From Ferrimonas sediminicola (GTDB lineage: Bacteria > Pseudomonadota > Gammaproteobacteria > Enterobacterales > Shewanellaceae), in the NCBI RefSeq assembly GCF_005116715.1, contig NZ_SWCI01000006.1, positions 124,001-188,000 of the forward strand: DNA of 64,000 nucleotides, in the 5' to 3' direction. This document shows, one piece after another, positions 1-8,238 of this stretch. The position numbers and the translations under genes were made by a program. Within the stretch, counting starts at the first letter, position 1; each line of letters begins with the position of its first letter. Under the pieces are notes generated by a model. That model ran no database searches, was not told the origin of the DNA, and saw only the letters and a list, made by a program, of their open reading frames with translations.

Positions 1-406
1 CCTTGGGGTTCCAGCGGTTGATCACCTCATAGCCCCAGGGGCTGACGCAGGGGGCGATCAGCAAGTTGAACGCCTTTTCGAAGCGGGTTGCCTCGCCCTC
101 GGCAAACGCCAGGGCGCCATGGACCCCCGAGGTTTCATAGCCATGAACGCCGCCGGTTATCAGTACCACCGGCTTACTGTCATCCCATTGGCAGCTCCTC
201 AGGGCCAGCAGCGGGAAGCGCTGTGGATCATAGCTGAGGGCGCCGTACTGCAGCAGGTCAAACTTGGGCTCGAGGGCGGCGATCTTGCTGACCACCTCCT
301 GCTGGTAGCTGCGCTTGCGGGTGATGCCCGCCAGCCACTGGGCCTTGTGGGACTCGTTCCATGGCTGGCCGGGGAGGCCGATGGGGTAGAAGGGGGGTGG
401 GCTCAT
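1..406 (-). CDS. M14-family zinc carboxypeptidase, N-terminal part (cut by window edge)
   Basis: The reading frame starts with ATG at 406 and runs off the left edge, so only about 135 N-terminal residues are seen. The translation contains GGVHGYETSGVHGAL, where HGYE fits the HxxE zinc-binding motif of M14 metallocarboxypeptidases and succinylglutamate desuccinylase-like enzymes. It is followed by LLIAPCVSPWGYEVINRW, typical of the same fold (the Asn-Arg after the zinc ligands). There is no signal peptide, so the enzyme is probably cytoplasmic and may trim peptides such as murein fragments. The substrate cannot be read from this part, and the last zinc-binding His and the catalytic Glu lie outside the window. 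Family call is fairly secure; function is inferred. Confidence 0.75.
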   Translation of the reverse strand, partial: MSPPPFYPIGLPGQPWNESHKAQWLAGITRKRSYQQEVVSKIAALEPKFDLLQYGALSYDPQRFPLLALRSCQWDDSKPVVLITGGVHGYETSGVHGALAFAEGEATRFEKAFNLLIAPCVSPWGYEVINRWNPK

Positions 407-480
407 GAGGTTCCCTGTTCCTGGTTCCATTGTTGGCCCCAGTATAGGGAGATGAGCCCCTTCGGGGTAGCCCGGTCGCT

Positions 481-783
481 TCAGAGGGGGGCCCTGTTGA
501 TGGTCGACAGGGGGCCGTTGACGGCGAACAGTTTGCCGTTCACCGGGCCTATGCCCCAGGCTGCCAGGCGGGCGCTGTGTTTTTCCAGGTAGGCCCTGGC
601 GCTGGCCTCATCCTCGAACAGGTAGATCCCCCCTGCCTCGGCGGTCTGTTCATTCTGGGTCCAGATCTTCCACACCATCCCGGGCTCCTCGTTGATGGAC
701 TCCGCCAGTGCCCTCATCTGGCTGACCATCTCCTTGCCCATCGGTCCCTGGTAGGGGAAGTCGACTTGCAGCAGGGTTTTCAT
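481..783 (-). CDS. YdhR-like putative monooxygenase (dimeric alpha/beta barrel)
   Basis: A 100-residue protein, MKTLLQVDFPYQGPMG..., the size of E. coli YdhR (101 aa). Family features are the N-terminal beta strand with PYQGPMG, a central MVWKIW strand, GGIYLF and a C-terminal half that packs as a small ferredoxin-like barrel. YdhR-type proteins are thought to act as mono-oxygenases on small aromatics, but the reaction is not established. The start at 783 is chosen because the frame extends only ten residues further upstream without a better start and YdhR homologues begin at this Met. It is transcribed divergently from the LysR gene at 879, with 95 bp between them, so that regulator is the obvious candidate to control it. 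Confidence 0.75.
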   Translation of the reverse strand: MKTLLQVDFPYQGPMGKEMVSQMRALAESINEEPGMVWKIWTQNEQTAEAGGIYLFEDEASARAYLEKHSARLAAWGIGPVNGKLFAVNGPLSTINRAPL

Positions 784-818
784 CCTGGTTTCTCCTCGTG
801 GTTGAGGGCCCATACTAT

Positions 819-879
819 TGGTCTAAAAAGTCGTGATAAAGTATATAAATTCACTCGGTAATGTAGACAAAATAGACCA
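819..879. promoter_or_regulatory. candidate LysR operator in the ydhR-lysR divergent region
   Basis: The divergent intergenic region holds an inverted pair, TGGTCTA at 819-825 and TAGACCA at 873-879, and a second TAGAC at 864-868 spaced nine bases from the one at 873. The AT-rich stretch between them is where both promoters should lie. LysR regulators commonly bind two such sites and repress their own gene, so this is a plausible operator; it is an inference from symmetry only. Confidence 0.35.
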
Positions 880-1787
880 TGAGGCTGAAGACAACCCTGG
901 AGCAGTGGCTTACCCTGATCGAGGTGGACCGGGCTGGGAGTATCCAGGCCGCCGCCCTGGCACTGAACAAGAGCCACACCACCCTGATGTACGCCCTGCG
1001 CAAGCTGGAGCAGCAGCTGGGGATGGAGCTTATCTGCATCGAGCAACGCCGCGCCGTGCTGACGGTCGAGGCCAGGGCCTTGTTGCGCCGGGCGGTGCCC
1101 ATGGTCGAGCAGGCCAGGGAGCTGGAGTCGGTGGGCAGCCAGATTGCCCTGGGGGTGGAGCCCGAGATCACCCTGACGCTGGATCACCTCTGCTGCCGAG
1201 AGTGGGTTATGGCGCCGCTCGGCCGGTTTTTCGATGACTTCAAGGGGACCTCGGTGCAGATACGCGAAACCTCCCTGTCTGCCACCGAGCGGGCGGTTAC
1301 TGAACGCCAGGCGGATCTGGCGATCATCACCCTGCCGGTGGACAACCATCTGACCGATCCCTTCGGGGTGGTCACCATGGTGCCGGTGGCCGGGAGAGGT
1401 CACCCGCTGGCCGGGATGAAGGCGGTGACCGCCGAGGATCTGATCACCCATACTCAGATCGTGGTGCGGGATCTGGGGGAGGATGACCCCAAGCGGCAGC
1501 GGGACGTTGGCTGGCTTCGTTCGGAGCGCAGGATCACCGTGGACAACTTTGACCATGCCTGGGATGCGGTGCGGGCCGGCGTCGGCTTCTGCCGGATGCC
1601 GGACCATCGGCTGGCGCGCCTGGATCCCTATGAGGTGGTGCCCCTGACCCTGGCCGGAGGGGGCAGCTACCAGGTGCCGCTGCACCTGACCCTACCCAAG
1701 GGGAAGCAGACCGGGGTGGCCGCCCGTGCCCTCTATGCACTGCTGCGGCAAGCTGCCAGGGAGCGGCGACTCCAGAGTCAGGAGTGA
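879..1787 (+). CDS. LysR-family transcriptional regulator
   Basis: A 302-residue protein of typical LysR length. The N-terminal winged HTH covers roughly residues 8-65 (EVDRAGSIQAAALALNKSH then ALRKLEQQLGMELI), followed by the long linker helix and a periplasmic-binding-protein-like effector domain from about residue 95. The effector domain contains RQADLAIITLPV, the usual RD1 pattern. It is divergent from the YdhR-like gene and ends 218 bp before the converging LysR gene, with a strong hairpin between them. Likely autoregulated and controlling the neighbouring ydhR-like gene. The ligand cannot be inferred from sequence. Confidence 0.9.
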   Translation: MRLKTTLEQWLTLIEVDRAGSIQAAALALNKSHTTLMYALRKLEQQLGMELICIEQRRAVLTVEARALLRRAVPMVEQARELESVGSQIALGVEPEITLTLDHLCCREWVMAPLGRFFDDFKGTSVQIRETSLSATERAVTERQADLAIITLPVDNHLTDPFGVVTMVPVAGRGHPLAGMKAVTAEDLITHTQIVVRDLGEDDPKRQRDVGWLRSERRITVDNFDHAWDAVRAGVGFCRMPDHRLARLDPYEVVPLTLAGGGSYQVPLHLTLPKGKQTGVAARALYALLRQAARERRLQSQE

Positions 1788-1919
1788 TGACGCTCAGCGG
1801 TGACTGCCTTGGCTTATCCCGCGACGAGCAGATACGCGACATGGTGCTGCAGGGGCGGGTTGGGGCAGGAATCTTCTCGGGGACTCGATTGCCAGCCGGT
1901 CCCGCAGTGGCAAAACCAC

Positions 1920-1945
1920 CGGGTCTGCTGTGGTCAGCAGACCCG
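1920..1945. terminator. perfect hairpin between convergent lysR genes
   Basis: Eleven-base arms (CGGGTCTGCTG and its exact complement) close a 4-base TGGT loop. There is no T tract on either side, so it is a terminator-like or mRNA 3'-end hairpin placed between two convergent genes rather than a canonical intrinsic terminator. Confidence 0.5.
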
Positions 1946-2005
1946 GCCCGGGGGCGTCGGTGAGAGTCTGTGCGACGGCCCGTCGGAGCCTCAGACCCAG
2001 TACTG

Positions 2006-2974
2006 TTAGCCGGTCAGCCCAAGCGAGTGACGGATATGCTGCTCCAGAGTCTGCTGCAGCCAGTAGGGAGTGGTGACACGGCGCTCACTGTCGTGCCTGA
2101 GCCACAGGTACACCGTCTTGGGAGTCTTGTAGGTCACCAGCTCATCGAACTGCTTGCTGCACAGTTGGATGGCTTGAATCCCTTTGAACTCCCTGAAAAA
2201 GTTTGCGCATGAAGCAAACTCCAGCAGGGAGAGGGCATCGGATTCCAGCAGGGAGTGGGCCACCGAGCCCATGTCCGAGGCGATGGAGTCCAGCTTGAAG
2301 GGCAGTCCACGTCGGCGACAGTAGAACTTCATCGGTGACTGGCTGTTGGGGTAGCAGCTGTTGCCATAGAGGATCTGCGGGTAGCGAGCGATCTCCTCCA
2401 GCACCGGGTTGTCCCAGACCGGGTGATTCTCCCTGGCCACCAGGTAGACCTTCTTGGGAGAGGCGATCGCCTTGGAGATGACGCCGTCGCGCTCCGCCGG
2501 CGTGAAGCTGATCACCGCATCGGTGCGGTTGGCCGCCAGGTCGTCCAGGCTGGAGTCGTGGAACATCCTCAGGTGGACGCTGTGGGGATCGTCATGGCTC
2601 TCCGACGCCCGGCGTACCCGTTGAATCAGGTTGATGGCCAGCTGGGGCGGGGTGGCGATATGCAGGTTCTGGTGCTGATCCATCTCCTGGTAGTGGCTGA
2701 TGGCGGCGACAGACTCCGACTCTCCCAGCAACCGGCAGAGAATGGGGTAGAGCCGGCAGGAGAGGGGCGTCGGCTCGAAACCGTGCTGGCGCCGGATAAA
2801 CAGTGGATCGGAGAAGGACTGCCTCAGGGCGTTGAGGCTGCGGCTGATCTTCGATGGGGGCACGTCCAGAATGCTGGCCACGGCAATGGAGTTGCCGTGT
2901 TGAAACACCAGGCAGAACACCCTGATAACGAAAAGATTGATGTCCTTGAGTTTGTCTATGTTGGTCGTCGGCAC
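2006..2974 (-). CDS. LysR-family regulator, downstream member of a tandem pair
   Basis: A 322-residue LysR protein. HTH at roughly residues 15-65 (VASILDVPPSKISRSLNAL, then DPLFIRRQHGF), effector domain after about residue 95. The start is taken as GTG at 2974 because a strong AAGGAG lies seven bases upstream; an earlier in-frame GTG at 2992 has no ribosome site. That start is four bases past the stop of the upstream LysR gene (2979), with the ribosome site inside that gene, so the two are probably translationally coupled. The DPLF(I/Y)R(R/K)Q.GFE motif is shared with the neighbour and with the double-HTH protein at 18.8 kb, marking one paralogous subfamily. Target genes are unknown. Confidence 0.88.
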   Translation of the reverse strand: MPTTNIDKLKDINLFVIRVFCLVFQHGNSIAVASILDVPPSKISRSLNALRQSFSDPLFIRRQHGFEPTPLSCRLYPILCRLLGESESVAAISHYQEMDQHQNLHIATPPQLAINLIQRVRRASESHDDPHSVHLRMFHDSSLDDLAANRTDAVISFTPAERDGVISKAIASPKKVYLVARENHPVWDNPVLEEIARYPQILYGNSCYPNSQSPMKFYCRRRGLPFKLDSIASDMGSVAHSLLESDALSLLEFASCANFFREFKGIQAIQLCSKQFDELVTYKTPKTVYLWLRHDSERRVTTPYWLQQTLEQHIRHSLGLTG

Positions 2975-2978
2975 TGTG

Positions 2979-3959
2979 TCACTCCTTGTCACCGGGCTCG
3001 GTCAGGACCACCGAGCTGGTGATGAACTCGCTCATGGCGGGCAGCAGCCAGTCGGGCAGGTTGCGCCCCCTGGGGGGACTGAGCAGATAGTAGCTGGGTA
3101 CGCCCATGCGCTGATGTAGCAGTTCGAACTGGTCCTGGGGCAGGCGCCGTACCTCCAGGTCCGACATGCGGTTGAGGAACTCGGCGGCGTATTTCTGGCC
3201 GACGAAGGTCAGGCTGCTGGTGCTCTCCAGCTGATCCGCCAGTTCGGTCAGCCCGCTGACCTTCACCTCCACATCCAGGTGGCGATCGATGTCGTTGGCG
3301 TACACCTCCAGGGGATCGATCCGGTCGTTGAAGGCGGGGCAGTCGGCGACGATGAAGGGATAGTCGATGATCTCCTTCAACTGAGGCTGGGGGGAGCGTT
3401 GCCAGAGGGGGTGGCGGTGGTTGCCGACCACGTAGAGGCCGGTGCCCTTGGTGACAAACTCGCTCTTCACGCCCTCTGAGTGGCTGGACTCGAAGGAGAT
3501 GGCCACGTCCACATTGCCGTGCTGGATCTCGTTGTCCACATGGTGATTGATGGGTTTGACGATAAAGGTGAAGTGCTGGCCGTGCTCCCGGGCCTGCTCC
3601 TGCAGGCGGCGGGAGAGCTTGACGCACAGGCCGGTGGGACAGGCGATGGTCAGCTCCTGCTTGAGCCGGTTGTTCTCATCCTGGTCGACGCTGCAGGCCT
3701 GGCCTGCCAGCTCCAGAATCTTTTTCATCTCCGGATAGATGCGTGTCGCCATCTCGCTGGGCTCAAAGCCATACTGCTTGCGGTAAAACAGGGGATCGTC
3801 CAGGGCGTGTCTCAGGCTGTTCAGGCAGCGGCTGATCTTGGACGCGGGCACATTCAGGGTCTGGGCCACACTCAAAGAGTTGAGTGACTCATAGACCAGT
3901 ACAAACACCTGGAATGAGAAAATATTGATGTCTTTGAGTCTGTCCATCGCCGAGACCAT
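2979..3959 (-). CDS. LysR-family regulator, upstream member of a tandem pair
   Basis: A 326-residue LysR protein (322 if the internal Met at 3947 is used; neither start has a clear ribosome site). HTH around residues 15-70 with LNVPASKISRCLNSLRHAL and DPLFYRKQYGFEPS, then an effector-binding domain with DVAISFESSHSEGV. It is about the same length and layout as the next gene in the operon and clearly a paralogue, sharing the LKDIN(L/I)F start. Two regulators in one transcript with no structural gene attached suggests a duplication that diverged in ligand specificity. Control targets are not visible in the neighbourhood. Confidence 0.88.
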   Translation of the reverse strand: MVSAMDRLKDINIFSFQVFVLVYESLNSLSVAQTLNVPASKISRCLNSLRHALDDPLFYRKQYGFEPSEMATRIYPEMKKILELAGQACSVDQDENNRLKQELTIACPTGLCVKLSRRLQEQAREHGQHFTFIVKPINHHVDNEIQHGNVDVAISFESSHSEGVKSEFVTKGTGLYVVGNHRHPLWQRSPQPQLKEIIDYPFIVADCPAFNDRIDPLEVYANDIDRHLDVEVKVSGLTELADQLESTSSLTFVGQKYAAEFLNRMSDLEVRRLPQDQFELLHQRMGVPSYYLLSPPRGRNLPDWLLPAMSEFITSSVVLTEPGDKE

Positions 3960-4610
3960 ATCGTTTTTTGCAACTATACGGTATTGACGGTAAGGGTTTG
4001 CTGATGCAAATCACAGAACCGCACCCCACGCTGTATTTTCTTTGTTGTTATTGGAGCCAAAACCTAGGTTAAGTACCTGATTTAATAATTCTTGCAATAA
4101 GTGAAATTGATGGTGATTAGGGATACATTCAATATATCAGTTGCAGTGGCAATGGGATTTTATTTCGGATTAAACATCGGCGCCGAGAATTTCCAACCGC
4201 ATTAGCCGAAGGTGGGAAATAGTGAATGTCTTTCAATGTTTCTTTTTCTAATTAAGCCGGCATGTCACCTGGCGCCCTCGCGCACCTGAACATCCTCGTC
4301 TGCGACAGAGCGCCTGTGTCACGACCGCCTCCCCGGGTCAAAACCTGGCCGGGGGCCGTGGCGGTAGGGGCCCAGAGTTCTGCTTTTTCTCAAGGCCGAA
4401 GGTGGCGAAACCGGGGCGGCCGGAGTGAGGCGACGAGGCATCGGCGTTGGTGGAGGCCGGCCCTGCCGGTCCCATCGAGAACGGCAGTAAAAGATGCATC
4501 ATGCCAGATAGATAGGTGTTTTTCCGTGGTGAGTCCATTGTTTATGGTCCCGACTGGCTTAAGTGGGTTGGGGGGCTACAATGGGACAAGGGAGTGTAAG
4601 GAGATCACCC
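3960..4610. other. 650-bp gene-free region with a GC-rich hairpin and a possible promoter
   Basis: The first 300 bp are AT-rich and lie upstream of the tandem lysR genes, so they probably carry their promoter. At 4324-4365 is a two-part hairpin: ACCGCC/GGCGGT arms enclosing CCCCGG/CCGGGG. Near 4577-4582 is TACAAT, a good -10 box, with a weak -35 (CTGGCT, 4554-4559) 17 bases upstream; this would serve the small membrane protein gene starting at 4611. No open frame here has recognisable protein features. Confidence 0.4.
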
Positions 4611-4853
4611 ATGGAACTGCACTGGATCTGGGACTGGGTAGGCTACGCCGCGTCCATCGTGGTGGCGATCTCGCTGACCATGGCGGACATCAAGAAGCTC
4701 AGGTGGTGGAATCTGCTGGGAGCAGTGCTGTTTGTGCTTTATGGCTGGGCCATTGCCGCCTATCCGGTGATGCTGGTGAACGCCTTTATCGTCATCATTG
4801 ATGCCTACTACCTGATCAAGATCTATCGTCACGAGGTGGAGGAGGCGAGTTGA
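4611..4853 (+). CDS. small YgjV-like inner-membrane protein
   Basis: An 80-residue protein, MELHWIWDWVGYAAS..., with three closely spaced hydrophobic segments (about residues 6-25, 33-50 and 52-72). The pattern IKKLRWWNLLGAVLFVLYG followed by a second helix pair matches small YgjV / CBU_0592-like membrane proteins of unknown function. The start at 4611 is preceded by AAGGAG at 4599-4604, which favours it over two upstream in-frame ATGs. Its stop is 3 bp from the end of the convergent AraC gene. Function is not known. Confidence 0.7.
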   Translation: MELHWIWDWVGYAASIVVAISLTMADIKKLRWWNLLGAVLFVLYGWAIAAYPVMLVNAFIVIIDAYYLIKIYRHEVEEAS

Positions 4854-4856
4854 GCG

Positions 4857-5738
4857 TCAGCCTTCGTGCTGGCGTTTGAAGGCCGCCGGTGTGTTGCCCG
4901 TGTGGCGCTTGAAATACTTGATGAAGTGGGTGATGTCCTCGAAGCCCAACTCGAACGCCGTTTGCTGCACCGACAGTCCGTCCATGGCCAGCTTGCGCTT
5001 TATCTCCAGGATAATCCGAAAATCAATCAACTGTTTTGCGGTATGACCACAGCAGGCCTTGCATAGCTGGTTCAGGCATTTGTAGCTGGTATGCATCCGC
5101 TGGGCATACTGGCTGGCCTCCTGGATCTCGGTGTAGTGGGTGTCCACCTGACGCAGGAACTCCCCGAAACGCTCCTTCTGCAGCTCGCTGAGGTGGGCCA
5201 GGTGGCTCTCCCTCTGCTTCGCCAGCCTGATCAGCAGGGCCGACAGCAGCAGCTGGACGATGACGCTGCTGTCAGGCCCCTCCTCCATGGCTTTTCTCAT
5301 CTCATTCAGCAGTGTCCTGGTGCTTTCCCTCAGCCCGGTGGAAAGGGGCAGGACCGGCAGGGCGGTCAGGCTCTGGTGAACCGGCACAAAGTAGGAGGTG
5401 CGAATATTGGCGGAGCTGGCAGAGAAGAACTCTGGGGTCATGATGACCAGCTTTCCCCTGGGGGTGTCGTCGCCGTCAAAGGCGTGTACCTGCCCCTTGT
5501 TGATGAAGATGATGCTGTTGGATTGGTAGGGATAGGCGTGGAAATCGATGAAGTGTTGACCCTCTCCCTCGTCGATACAGATAAAGCAGAATGCCCCGAC
5601 CCTGTGGGGTTGATAGGGGTTGGCGCCGGCGGTGCAGATCTCCCCGAGAAACTGCTCCAGATCCAGTATGTCTATGCCGGTTTCTGCGAGCCGGGGGCTG
5701 CGGTAGGTGATGTTGGGGATGTCGTCGAATCTATCCAT
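4857..5738 (-). CDS. AraC-family transcriptional regulator
   Basis: A 293-residue protein with an N-terminal cupin-type ligand domain (about residues 35-125: FIDFHAYPYQSNSIIFINKGQVHAF pattern) and a C-terminal AraC double HTH (about residues 190-290). The second HTH shows the family signature VQQTAFELGFEDITHFIKYFKRHTGNTPAAF. AAGG lies a few bases before the ATG. Cupin-AraC proteins usually sense small metabolites and activate a nearby operon; the following 500 bp hold no gene, and the next gene, a lipase-like hydrolase on the same strand, is too far for a common operon to be certain. Target unknown. Confidence 0.9.
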   Translation of the reverse strand: MDRFDDIPNITYRSPRLAETGIDILDLEQFLGEICTAGANPYQPHRVGAFCFICIDEGEGQHFIDFHAYPYQSNSIIFINKGQVHAFDGDDTPRGKLVIMTPEFFSASSANIRTSYFVPVHQSLTALPVLPLSTGLRESTRTLLNEMRKAMEEGPDSSVIVQLLLSALLIRLAKQRESHLAHLSELQKERFGEFLRQVDTHYTEIQEASQYAQRMHTSYKCLNQLCKACCGHTAKQLIDFRIILEIKRKLAMDGLSVQQTAFELGFEDITHFIKYFKRHTGNTPAAFKRQHEG

Positions 5739-6234
5739 TTTCAGGCCTTATCAAGAGGATCCGGCAAAGCCATTGCGCACAGCCTGGGGGCTTTCTGTTG
5801 AAAAACAGGCGTCAGCCTGAGCAATTGACACCTCTTCGAACAGGGTACATGAGAGGTGCACTCGTTTCACCTTCGCGGCCTGCTCGTCATAATCCTGCGG
5901 TCACTGGTCTGGCAGGCATCGGCGGGATGCAGCCGGGGCTGACGGTATACGCCGTCCTCGGAGTCGCGGCGGCCGTCAGCGTTTTCATGGGTGCATTGAG
6001 CGCCGGGGCTTTCATCATCATTTCCCTGTAGTCGGTGACACGATGGAACCGGTTTGGCCGGGGGCCAGCAGGAACCGGGCTGTGCTATAGGGAAAGTAAT
6101 GGTGAATCCACTGAGGAAACAGGTCGGTAAAGGCCTGAAAATTGCCGTTACCGTACCCGGTGACGGGAATGTGATCGCCGCCTCCGAAGTGACGCCGAAG
6201 CGGGCGGATGCCGGATGTCAGGGAGGAGGAGAGA
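5739..6234. other. gene-free region between the AraC and hydrolase genes
   Basis: I see no convincing gene. A short plus-strand frame (5798-6031) ends in one hydrophobic stretch, but has no ribosome site and an Arg/Pro-rich start; another frame from about 6101 reads into the antisense of the hydrolase gene. The region upstream of 5739 should contain the AraC promoter. No clear terminator hairpin is present downstream of the hydrolase stop at 6235. Confidence 0.4.
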
Positions 6235-6870
6235 TCAGTGTTCTTCTACCTGTTGAATGTGAGAAAACTTGCCGTATCTTAAGAAGTTATCTGTCTGCCT
6301 GGCGACTTCGGAGGAGAACAGCATCGAGGTGTGGCTGTGGGGCAGGATGATGTGGTCCCGAAACCCCTGCAGCCGGGTCTCCTCCACCAGGACGGTGCCA
6401 TCGCCGTCAGACTCCTCCTTGGGCAGGATCAGCCGTCCCATGCCGATACCGGCGTTGCCGGCCAGGCTGCCGAGTTCGGCGTCTCCCAGGTAGCGGCCGT
6501 GGTGGTTTTCCAGCAGGCCATGCTGGTGGGCATTGCCCATCAGCCCTTCCAGGTTCCACTGGGCCAGGCGCCGGGCAACGGCGGCCCCCCTGTGGGGCGA
6601 GCCCAGGGTGACGATGCGGGAACCCTCTGGGAGCTCCCGGTGTTCGGCGTACTGACGGGCCAGTACCCCGCCCAGACTGTGTCCCACCAGAAACTGGGGT
6701 TCTCCCGGCCGGGTGAGCGCCGCCAGTCGCTCAAACAACAGCCTGGCATCAATGGCCAGGCTGTTGTAACTGAACCCCTCCACCTGCCAGCCCAGACCGG
6801 TTAACTGGGCGGCGAGAGGGCGCATGATGGTATGGTGCATATACAGTCCATGTAGCATCACCAACTGCAT
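6235..6870 (-). CDS. alpha/beta hydrolase, lipase/esterase-like
   Basis: A 211-residue hydrolase. It begins with the strand and oxyanion motif VMLHGLYMH, has the nucleophile elbow GHSLGG at about residues 63-68 (Ser nucleophile), an acidic residue in GDGTVLVEET (about 160), and a terminal His in LPHSHTSMLF (about 179). VTLGSPHRGAAVA is characteristic of the EstA/PGAP1-like and triacylglycerol lipase-like families. No signal peptide, so cytoplasmic. The ribosome site is weak. Substrate unknown; broad esterase activity is likely. It is followed (in transcription) by non-coding DNA and preceded by the small exported protein gene, 40 bp away on the same strand. Confidence 0.85.
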   Translation of the reverse strand: MQLVMLHGLYMHHTIMRPLAAQLTGLGWQVEGFSYNSLAIDARLLFERLAALTRPGEPQFLVGHSLGGVLARQYAEHRELPEGSRIVTLGSPHRGAAVARRLAQWNLEGLMGNAHQHGLLENHHGRYLGDAELGSLAGNAGIGMGRLILPKEESDGDGTVLVEETRLQGFRDHIILPHSHTSMLFSSEVARQTDNFLRYGKFSHIQQVEEH

Positions 6871-6910
6871 AAGATCTTTACCCGTATCGACAATCTGGTT
6901 TCAGCATACC

Positions 6911-7192
6911 CTATTTATGTTTGGAGCGGATCATGCTCAGGGTTTCGCCCTTGGGCTTGTTGCCATAGAAGTTGTTGTAGTTGACCATGTCGATGGCATC
7001 GACGCCGGTAATCGGGCAACGGCGCTCCTGTTTCATCACGGCGCTGCCTTTGATGCGTTTGCCCTTGGCATCGTAGCAGTGGCTGGCCGCGGTGTTGTTG
7101 GCGTAGGCCGGGCCGGGATAGCCGCTGCCGCCGCCGCCAGTGGCCAGTGCTGCGGCGCTGAAAACAAGAGTAACCAGTAACAGTGACTTCAT
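6911..7192 (-). CDS. small exported protein of unknown function
   Basis: A 93-residue protein with a clear Sec signal peptide (MKSLLLVTLVFSAAALA), a Gly-rich mature N-terminus (TGGGGSGYPGP), and two cysteines (in SHCYDAKGKR and RRCPITGVDA) that could form a disulfide in the periplasm. GGAGAAGC just upstream of ATG is a good ribosome site. The 40-bp gap to the hydrolase gene suggests cotranscription. I do not recognise the family. Confidence 0.6.
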   Translation of the reverse strand: MKSLLLVTLVFSAAALATGGGGSGYPGPAYANNTAASHCYDAKGKRIKGSAVMKQERRCPITGVDAIDMVNYNNFYGNKPKGETLSMIRSKHK

Positions 7193-8238
7193 AGTGCTTC
7201 TCCATTTGCTGCCTCACTATTCAGGGTAGACCGGATCGAAAAAAAAATTATTTCGACGGCAAGCCGCAGCTCCTAATCGAAAATAATGAACTAGAGATGG
7301 TCAGGGGTTCGCTTTAGCTGAAGGTTTGCCTTATCCACAATAGAGTGCGCCGATGAACCCCGTGAGCAGGGGCCGTGTCCAGGGGCAGGCATTGGGGCCA
7401 GCGTAAAGAGACCGGAAAGGATTGCAGTGGCAGGCCTCTGCCGTTACCCCGGTCCCGCCTTACCTGGGCACCAGAGTGCGGGTTGTCGCCGGCCGCTTAT
7501 CTTGCAGTAGAGGCACAGGCTTGAAAACCAAGTCGATTTCACCTGGGTAAGGAGTGCTGAGAGCGGGGATGCCCGGGGGAAGGGGGGGCTGGGCCGGCGT
7601 TCCTCTGAACCGGGAGAGGTCGGTGTCTCCCCCGGCGAGCCGGATGAGGGGGGAGGGCGTGGCGGCCGAGACCGGCGGTCTTGCTCCACTGGCGACACAG
7701 AGGTACGACCGCGCTGCCGTCGTGCCGCACCCCCCGGGAAGGGCGGCATATCCCTGCACCGAAAACGGCCATCGCGACATAGTTGGTAACAATACTCCGG
7801 CATTTTTCCTGTGGGACGGCGCCCCCTCCCGACGCCAGCCTCGCCCACGACCTCTGACCGATGCCCCCCGATGCCGGTTCGGGCCTTAGGTGCGGTCAAA
7901 GTCTCGCCGAACCGGGGTTGTCCTTGCGAAAACTGTGATCGCCGTCTCTTGTTGAGGCGGCGCTGCCGTTGTTAGTCTGGCGGTTCGGCCTGATGCCGAA
8001 CCACTCTTTTTCAGGTAGAGATGATGTTGCACTCCATCGTTTTTATCGCTCGATTTTGCCAGCCTCAATGGCAAGGTGGAGCGTAATCTAGATCGCTGAC
8101 CCTGCCATTGGGGCTAATTGAACCGACCGTTGTCGGGATTCAATTGGCGAGGTGGCGTGTCTCTTCCTGTTACCCTTCCTGTTCAATCTCCCGACCACTG
8201 TCTACCGTTTTGACTTATTACACCGGGAAGATTTTGCT
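7193..8238. other. 1-kb gene-free region with several inverted repeats
   Basis: No frame here shows protein-like features; overlapping frames on both strands are Arg/Pro-rich and have no ribosome sites. The right half holds ordered dyads: CCGGTTCGG (7874-7882) with CCGAACCGG (7907-7915); GGTTCGGC/GCCGAACC (7982-8002) followed by ACTCTTTTT, terminator-like on the plus strand; TTGCC/GGCAA (about 8056-8073); and a long hairpin at 8116-8145 with AATTGAA/TTCAATT and CCGAC/GTCGG arms. The last lies about 95 bases before the permease start. Possibilities are an unannotated small RNA ending near 8008 and a structured leader for the permease; no known RNA family is recognised. Confidence 0.45.
7982..8008 (+). 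terminator. terminator-like hairpin with no annotated upstream gene
   Basis: GGTTCGGC and GCCGAACC arms with a CTGAT loop are followed by ACTCTTTTT. It would end a plus-strand transcript, yet no plus-strand gene precedes it back to the window's LysR at 1787 apart from the small gene at 4611, so it may mark the 3' end of a non-coding RNA. Confidence 0.45.

Noticed and set aside
4262..4801. 179-codon plus-strand frame overlapping the small membrane protein gene
   Set aside because: The other frame from 4611 has a ribosome site and clear membrane helices; this one is Arg/Ser-rich.
5798..6031. Short plus-strand frame with one hydrophobic segment at its end
   Set aside because: No ribosome site, Arg/Pro-rich first half, no recognisable family. 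Could be revisited if homologues exist.
7444..7899. Overlapping frames on both strands in the gene-free kilobase
   Set aside because: Biased Arg/Pro/Gly composition in all frames and no start signals; more consistent with non-coding GC-rich DNA.
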